NCBI GenBank assembly: GCA_020073215.1
Contig: JAIQFO010000004.1
Coordinates: forward strand, 62,001-126,000
Length of the DNA stretch: 64,000 bases
Origin: Terriglobia bacterium
GTDB lineage: Bacteria; Acidobacteriota; Terriglobia; Terriglobales; Acidobacteriaceae
Direction of reading: 5' to 3'
This document shows positions 59,891 through 64,000 of the stretch, piece after piece (the first letter of the stretch is position 1; every line of letters begins with the position of its first letter). The position numbers and the translations under genes are program-made. Under the pieces are notes generated by a model. The model had not been told where the DNA came from. It did not search any database and saw only the letters and a program-made list of their open reading frames with translations.

Positions 59891-60025
59891 AGGCTGCTGA
59901 AAAAGTCGCATTGCGAGCCGCCGCGACCCTCAGTGGCTAAAGCCGACTAGTTTTGTGATATTTGCGGCTCGGCTGAAGCCGAGCCCTTTCAAAACAAAGT
60001 CAAAATCAGAGTTTTTCCGCAGCCT
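59891..60025. repeat. Nested inverted repeat after the TonB receptor
   Basis: AGGCTGCTGAAAAAGTC (59891-59907) faces GAGTTTTTCCGCAGCCT (60009-60025) as reverse complement with few changes. Inside is GGCTCGGCT-GA-AGCCGAGCC. Related GCTGAAAAACTC-like words occur near 44835. No gene in 59817-60094. Confidence 0.75.
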
Positions 60026-60094
60026 ACTAACGGTTTTCCGCGGCGTGCCGATAGATATTTCCAGAGGGGTGGGCCTCGTCCAGCCCCGTTCCTC

Positions 60095-60475
60095 ATGCCT
60101 AAGATTCTGATCGCCGACGACTCTCGCTTCCAAAGGCAGCTGCTCGCCTCGTTCTTTAGTCCGAGCGACTTTGAGCCAGTCTTTGCCGTCGACGCGCTCC
60201 AGGCGTGGATGGCCGCACTGCGTTCCGCTCCGCAGTTGATTCTGCTCGATATCAACATGCCCGGAGGCACCGGGATCGAGGTGCTGAAGCGCCTGCGGAT
60301 GTCCACCAAAACGCAGCACATTCCTGTGATCGTGGTGAGCAGCGAAGAAGATCCAGCCACCGAATCGATGGCGCGGAGTCTGGGAGCGGTTAGCTTTCTG
60401 CACAAACCGGTGGAACAGGAACAGGTTTGTGCTGCGGTGAATCTCGCCCTCCATCCCGCCCGCCCTACCGGCTAG
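60095..60475 (+). CDS. Single-domain response regulator
   Basis: 126 residues, receiver domain alone. I-L-I-A-D-D-S-R at the start, phospho-acceptor Asp52 in L-L-D-I-N-M-P-G-G, the V-V-S-S switch and Lys in H-K-P-V. No kinase gene is nearby. Its stop TAG shares the palindrome CTAG with the stop of the convergent aldolase gene. Confidence 0.88.
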   Translation: MPKILIADDSRFQRQLLASFFSPSDFEPVFAVDALQAWMAALRSAPQLILLDINMPGGTGIEVLKRLRMSTKTQHIPVIVVSSEEDPATESMARSLGAVSFLHKPVEQEQVCAAVNLALHPARPTG

Positions 60476-61203
60476 CGCCGGCTTCCGGCTGTTTCTCTGG
60501 GGTCGGTTTCCGAGCGAAGGTCGTCGCCCTCAACCGACATTTTGGCCTGCGCCGGTTTGACTCGTCCGTTATAGCGGTTGCGCACCGCTACCAGCTTTTC
60601 CACTTCTTTTTCCCCGAGGGGCTGCTCGTGACCCAGCAGGTGAGTGACCAGCGCGATCTTGGCGAAGTGCTCCACCGTTTCCATTTTCATGTAAGCGTTT
60701 TCGAGCGAAGTGCCAAACGTCACCACCCCGTGATTTGCCATCAGAATTGCGTCATGATGCGGAATCAAAGGCTCGAGAGCGTCGGTCAGTTCGGGAGTGC
60801 CGGGGGTGCCGTAGTGGGCGAGCGGAATCGAGCCCAGGCCAACCACAACTTCGCACACCAGCGGGCGGTTCAGACCATAGCCGGAAGCGGCAAATCCGGT
60901 AGCAGTCGGGGGGTGCGCGTGGACGATCCCCTGGACGTCGGGGCGCAGGCGATAAATCAGCAGGTGCATGCCAATTTCGCTTGAAACTCTGCGCTTGCCG
61001 GCGAGCCGCTTTCCTTCCATGTCCACAATCACCATGTCGGACGTCCGCATCCTGCCCTTGCTGATGCAGGTGGGAGTCACCAACAAGCGCTTTTCGTCCA
61101 GACGCACGGACAAATTCCCATCGGTGGCTGCAACGAAGCCGTTTTCGTGGAGCATGCGGCCGAACTGCACAACCGCGAGTCGATGCTGTCGGTCATTCAC
61201 CAT
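60472..61203 (-). CDS. Class II aldolase/adducin family protein
   Basis: About 243 residues, as for L-fuculose-phosphate/ribulose-phosphate aldolases. T-D-G-N-L-S-V-R near residue 30 (phosphate site), V-S-S-E-I-G-M-H (catalytic Glu), V-H-A-H-P-P-T-A (zinc His pair), A-N-H-G-V-V-T (third His). Substrate is not fixed by sequence. Some extra basic residues at the end. Overlaps the response regulator stop by four bases. Confidence 0.88.
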   Translation of the reverse strand: MVNDRQHRLAVVQFGRMLHENGFVAATDGNLSVRLDEKRLLVTPTCISKGRMRTSDMVIVDMEGKRLAGKRRVSSEIGMHLLIYRLRPDVQGIVHAHPPTATGFAASGYGLNRPLVCEVVVGLGSIPLAHYGTPGTPELTDALEPLIPHHDAILMANHGVVTFGTSLENAYMKMETVEHFAKIALVTHLLGHEQPLGEKEVEKLVAVRNRYNGRVKPAQAKMSVEGDDLRSETDPRETAGSRR

Positions 61204-61353
61204 TGAGAACTATGGAAGCCCGCCGTCATGGTACCGCACGTCTTGGAATCCTTACAACCTTTAGCTGGTCAAAATTATGTAAATCGAAGGCCACCGAATC
61301 CGGCTGGGACGGTGGGGGCTCGCAACCGGGCCTCGAACCCTATAATCTCCTCG

Positions 61354-62541
61354 ATGCTTGTCTCGGATTTCCAATACGATCTGCCGCCCGAACGCGTTGC
61401 CCAGGAGCCGTTACCAGACCGCTCGGCGTCGCGGCTGCTGCACCTCCATCGAAAGCCTGGGAACCGGCAGGGGCAGGGTTGGCAAGACCGGAGCTGGGAA
61501 GACCGGACTTTTCACGAATTCCCCTCGTTGCTGCGGCCCGACGATCTGCTGGTGGTAAACAATACGCGGGTGTTCCCGGCACGGCTCTACGGCCGCCGAA
61601 GCGGACAGCGGGCCCAGCGCCTGAGCCTGCGGAATCCGGCGACGCGAGATTTTCTCAGCGGTCGCATCGAAGTTCTCTTGACCCGCCAGATGGCGGACGA
61701 TCCGAATGACTGGGAGTGCCTGGTAAGGCCTGGGCGGAAGATCGGGATCGGGGAAAAGCTTTACTTTAGCGGTTCTCCCGGCGGTACACCTGAAGAAGAT
61801 CCACCCGAACTGGAGTGCGAAGTCACCCACCGCGGCAGTTTTGGCGAACGCCACATCCGATTCGCCCCGGTTCCCGACTTCTTTGCCCGCGTCGAGCGCA
61901 TTGGACACGTTCCCCTACCCCCTTACATTGACCGCGACGACCGCGCGGCCGACCGCGATCGCTACCAGACCGTATACGCCCAGGCGCCGAGCCCGAGAGC
62001 AGGATCGGTGGCCGCGCCTACTGCGGGCTTGCACTTCACGCCCGAGATCCTGGACGAGATTCGCGCGCGCGGAATTGAAATCGCCGAGATCACCCTGCAT
62101 GTCGGACTGGGTACTTTTCAGCCAGTACGAGTAGAAAAAGTGGAAGACCACAAACTGCATCGGGAGTCGTACGAGATTCCAGCGCAGGCGGCGCAAGCGA
62201 TCAACCGGGCGAAGGCCGAAGGATGCCGCGTGGTGGCCATTGGCACAACCACGGTCCGCACGCTCGAGCACGCCGCCGCGCTTTCGGAGCGGGCCTCCGA
62301 CAAACGATCAGGCGGAGGGCGGGTCGAAGCCGGTCGTGGCGAGGCTGACGTGTTCATCTATCCCGGCTATCGCTTTCGCATCGTAGACGCCCTGCTGACG
62401 AACTTTCATCTTCCGCAATCGACCCTCCTGATGCTGGTGTGCGCGCTCGGCGGGAAGGAGTTGGTGATGGCGGCGTACCGGTACGCGGTCGAAGCCGGGT
62501 ACCGGTTCTACTCCTATGGCGATTGCATGTTTGTCGAGTGA
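61354..62541 (+). CDS. queA: S-adenosylmethionine:tRNA ribosyltransferase-isomerase QueA
   Basis: About 395 residues from the ATG at 61354 ([13 protein letters not shown]). Family blocks [53 protein letters not shown], and [14 protein letters not shown]. QueA makes epoxyqueuosine in the tRNA anticodon. It is longer than the usual 345 because of three variable insertions, of which one is common in related bacteria. Confidence 0.95.
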   Translation: MLVSDFQYDLPPERVAQEPLPDRSASRLLHLHRKPGNRQGQGWQDRSWEDRTFHEFPSLLRPDDLLVVNNTRVFPARLYGRRSGQRAQRLSLRNPATRDFLSGRIEVLLTRQMADDPNDWECLVRPGRKIGIGEKLYFSGSPGGTPEEDPPELECEVTHRGSFGERHIRFAPVPDFFARVERIGHVPLPPYIDRDDRAADRDRYQTVYAQAPSPRAGSVAAPTAGLHFTPEILDEIRARGIEIAEITLHVGLGTFQPVRVEKVEDHKLHRESYEIPAQAAQAINRAKAEGCRVVAIGTTTVRTLEHAAALSERASDKRSGGGRVEAGRGEADVFIYPGYRFRIVDALLTNFHLPQSTLLMLVCALGGKELVMAAYRYAVEAGYRFYSYGDCMFVE

Positions 62542-62547
62542 CGGGTA

Positions 62548-63315
62548 ATGGGTATGTGTCTGACGCTGGTAGCATGGATAGGTATGCCTCAGCGGTCAGA
62601 GCAGATTCGGCCCGGCAATGATTTGCTTAAGTGGGGACGGGTGCCTTGGCCCGCCCATGCCGAGCGCAGCTCGGCGGCCGCCCGTGGTCACAGCACCTCA
62701 GGATTTGTTCTGGTTGCCGTTATTGCAGTTGTTGGCTTGGGCCTGGCTTTCGCGGCGCAAGCACAAAGCAAGACTGCATCCGTTGCGAAGCCGCGTGCCA
62801 AGTCCGCCCCGCGAAACGATGACGCCCAGCTTTATCGCAACCCCACATTTGCGTTCCGCTATCAAATCCCCTACGGCTGGGTTGATCGCAGCACCGAGAT
62901 GAAGCAGGGAAATGAGCCCGGCAAAGCCGAAGTTCTGCTGGCGGTTTTCGAGCGCCCTCCGGAGGCCACGGGAGAGACCATCAACTCCGCGGTCGTAATC
63001 GCCTCCGAGAGCGTGGCGTCCTATCCCGGCCTCAAGCGTGCTGAAGACTACCTCGGCCCGCTCAACGATCTCGCGACTTCCAAAGGCTTCAAGGCCGAGG
63101 GCGAACCTTATGCGCTCGACGTTGAGTAGCGGCACCTGCTGCGGGCTGATTTCAGCAAGCCACGCGGCGAGAAAGTCACCCTGCGCCAGTGCACGCTTGT
63201 CCTGCTCGCCAAGGGCCAAATTGTCTCGTTCACTTTCATCGCCGGCAGCGAAGATGAGGTCGACGATTTGATGGACGGCCTCCATTTCAGCGCCGCGAAA
63301 TCGTCCTTACACTAG
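62548..63315 (+). pseudogene. Secreted protein gene interrupted by an amber codon
   Basis: The frame runs from about 62548 with a membrane or signal helix (F-V-L-V-A-V-I-A-V-V-G-L-G-L-A-F-A), continues with Y-R-N-P-T-F-A-F-R-Y-Q-I-P-Y-G-W-V-D-R-S, and meets TAG at 63127-63129. Past it the same frame continues unchanged for 60 codons (H-L-L-R-A-D-F-S-K, then F-T-F-I-A-G-S-E-D-E-V-D-D-L-M-D) to TAG at 63313-63315. This is one gene with one nonsense change. A palindromic element (62629-62683) lies upstream of the signal helix, so the real start may be later. Function unknown. Confidence 0.75.
62629..62683. repeat. Palindromic element in the 5' part of the amber-split gene
   Basis: TAAGTGGGGACGGGTG, CCTT, GGCCCGCCC, GCCGAGCGCAGCTCGGC. 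In frame before the signal-peptide helix, or in the leader if the true start is further down. Confidence 0.8.
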
Positions 63316-63560
63316 CATTAAGGACCGGCGGAGTTTGACCACTCTCCCCGCCGCCAGTTAGGATTCGGTAGTGATCTCCACGCCTATCGGTTTCCAGCGG
63401 ACCATTTTTCCCCCTTTTGTTGCTTTGCATACTTTTCCGATCCCTTTTAAACTACTGAATTCGACTTCATTCAAAAGATGGAGCGGCAGGCAGTCATAAA
63501 TCAACAAACGCCGGCCCGGAACCTGGACCCGCGATTCCCAGATTTAGAAACGAGGAGAAC

Positions 63561-63806
63561 ATGGCAGCCGTTGATGAAAAAGTGAAACAGATTATTGTCG
63601 AGCAGTTAGGTGTGGACGAGGGCGAGGTCACGCCCAGCGCTTCGTTCGTGGATGACCTGGGCGCCGATTCACTCGACACCGTCGAGCTGGTGATGGCCTT
63701 CGAAGAGGCCTTCGATATCGAAATCCCCGATGAGGATGCGGAGAAGATTCGCACCGTGTCGGACGCCGTCGACTACATCGGGAAGCACGCGAAAGCGGGC
63801 AAGTAA
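63561..63806 (+). CDS. acpP: Acyl carrier protein
   Basis: 81 residues with the phosphopantetheine site [11 protein letters not shown] (Ser in D-S-L) and the acidic helix pattern of AcpP. ACP carries growing acyl chains in fatty acid synthesis. GAGGAG precedes the ATG. fabF follows after two bases. The upstream 63316-63560 gap holds a GGCGG...CCGCC hairpin near 63330-63355 and probably the promoter. Confidence 0.96.
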   Translation: MAAVDEKVKQIIVEQLGVDEGEVTPSASFVDDLGADSLDTVELVMAFEEAFDIEIPDEDAEKIRTVSDAVDYIGKHAKAGK

Positions 63807-63822
63807 TTTGGCAAGTAATTTG
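63799..63822 (+). repeat. 12-bp tandem duplication across acpP stop and fabF start
   Basis: GCAAGTAATTTG occurs twice in a row. The first copy contains the acpP stop TAA. Each copy ends in a TTG that is in frame with fabF. Confidence 0.85.
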
Positions 63823-64000
63823 GAAAGACGGGTTGTGGTAACCGGTATCGGGCTGATCTGCGCCGTGGGCAGTAATACCGATGCGGTGTGGCAGGCACTG
63901 CTCGCGGGCCAAAGCGGCGTCAGCCGCATCACGGGATTCGACGCCTCCGCTTTCGCCTGCCGGATTGCCGCGGAGGTCCGCAACTTCGATCCGCTCAGTT
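63808..64000 (+). CDS. fabF: Beta-ketoacyl-ACP synthase II FabF (3' end missing)
   Basis: At least 64 residues to the right edge. R-R-V-V-V-T-G-I-G-L-I-C-A-V-G and S-G-V-S-R-I-T-G-F-D are the standard start of FabF. The start is one of two TTGs (63808 or 63820) created by the 12-bp duplication; the second gives the shorter and more usual N-terminus. It elongates acyl-ACP by condensation with malonyl-ACP. Order acpP-fabF is conserved. Confidence 0.92.
   Translation, partial: MASNLERRVVVTGIGLICAVGSNTDAVWQALLAGQSGVSRITGFDASAFACRIAAEVRNFDPLS

Noticed and set aside
1-64000. tRNA, rRNA, insertion sequence or transposase
   Set aside because: None could be recognised by eye on either strand.

Overview
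The window reads as a chromosomal segment of a flagellated Gram-negative bacterium, most probably an Acidobacteriota (Terriglobia-like) genome. Support comes from P-ring and L-ring flagellar genes, FlbD, TPR-fused Ser/Thr kinases, PilZ and DUF6526 proteins, a PEP-CTERM remnant, GC-rich codon use, and very many short palindromic repeats between and inside genes. The taxonomic call is an inference from gene content, not from a marker tree. No rRNA, tRNA, CRISPR array or insertion sequence was seen.

Layout. 1-1.7 kb: the 3' part of a lysine/alanine-rich histone-H1-like gene, a secreted helix-hairpin-helix protein and a GNAT acetyltransferase. 1.7-5.7 kb: motAB, flbD, then a sigma-28 promoter driving a flagellin/FliD chimera, fliS and a small flagellar gene. 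5.8-7.1 kb: small membrane proteins. 7.1-16.3 kb: one long minus-strand flagellar/chemotaxis block (cheY-cheX, then flgF-G-A-H-I-J behind a sigma-54-like promoter, then flgM-flgN-flgK-flgL behind two sigma-28-like promoters). 17.2-20.1 kb: fabD, plsX, rpmF, DUF177. 20.3-21.1 kb: fluoride riboswitch, crcB and DUF190. 21.1-24.1 kb: a coupled three-gene module (dynamin-like GTPase, P-loop ATPase, small helical protein) followed by a decayed second copy of the DUF190 3' end. 24.4-28.9 kb: PilZ/coiled-coil protein, PLP enzyme, TPR protein, DksA-like protein, MscL with a zinc ribbon. 29-30.4 kb: a TIR domain fused to a retropepsin-like protease with a small partner gene.

30.4-39.4 kb is the replication-initiation neighbourhood: rpmH-rnpA-yidD-yidC-jag-dnaA-dnaN on the minus strand and mnmE on the plus strand. 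39.7-43.2 kb: two TldD/TldE-type proteins with signal peptides. 43.5-52.7 kb: a transporter, DUF6526, a TPR kinase, a cupin pair with a divergent MarR regulator, and a large secreted protein. 53.2-56.2 kb: parB-parA-rsmG with three parS-like sites. 56.3-64 kb: a frameshifted PEP-CTERM protein, DUF971, a cobalamin riboswitch with a TonB-dependent receptor, a response regulator, a class II aldolase, queA, an amber-interrupted gene, acpP and the start of fabF.

The most unusual signals are: (1) a palindromic element family that sits between genes and also in frame inside mnmE, yidC, yidD and other genes, resembling in behaviour the Rickettsia palindromic elements; (2) a flagellin N-terminus fused to a FliD C-terminus; (3) the TIR-retropepsin fusion; (4) the dynamin-ATPase module bracketed by intact and decayed DUF190 sequence; and (5) degenerate 7-bp tandem repeats at several gene boundaries.
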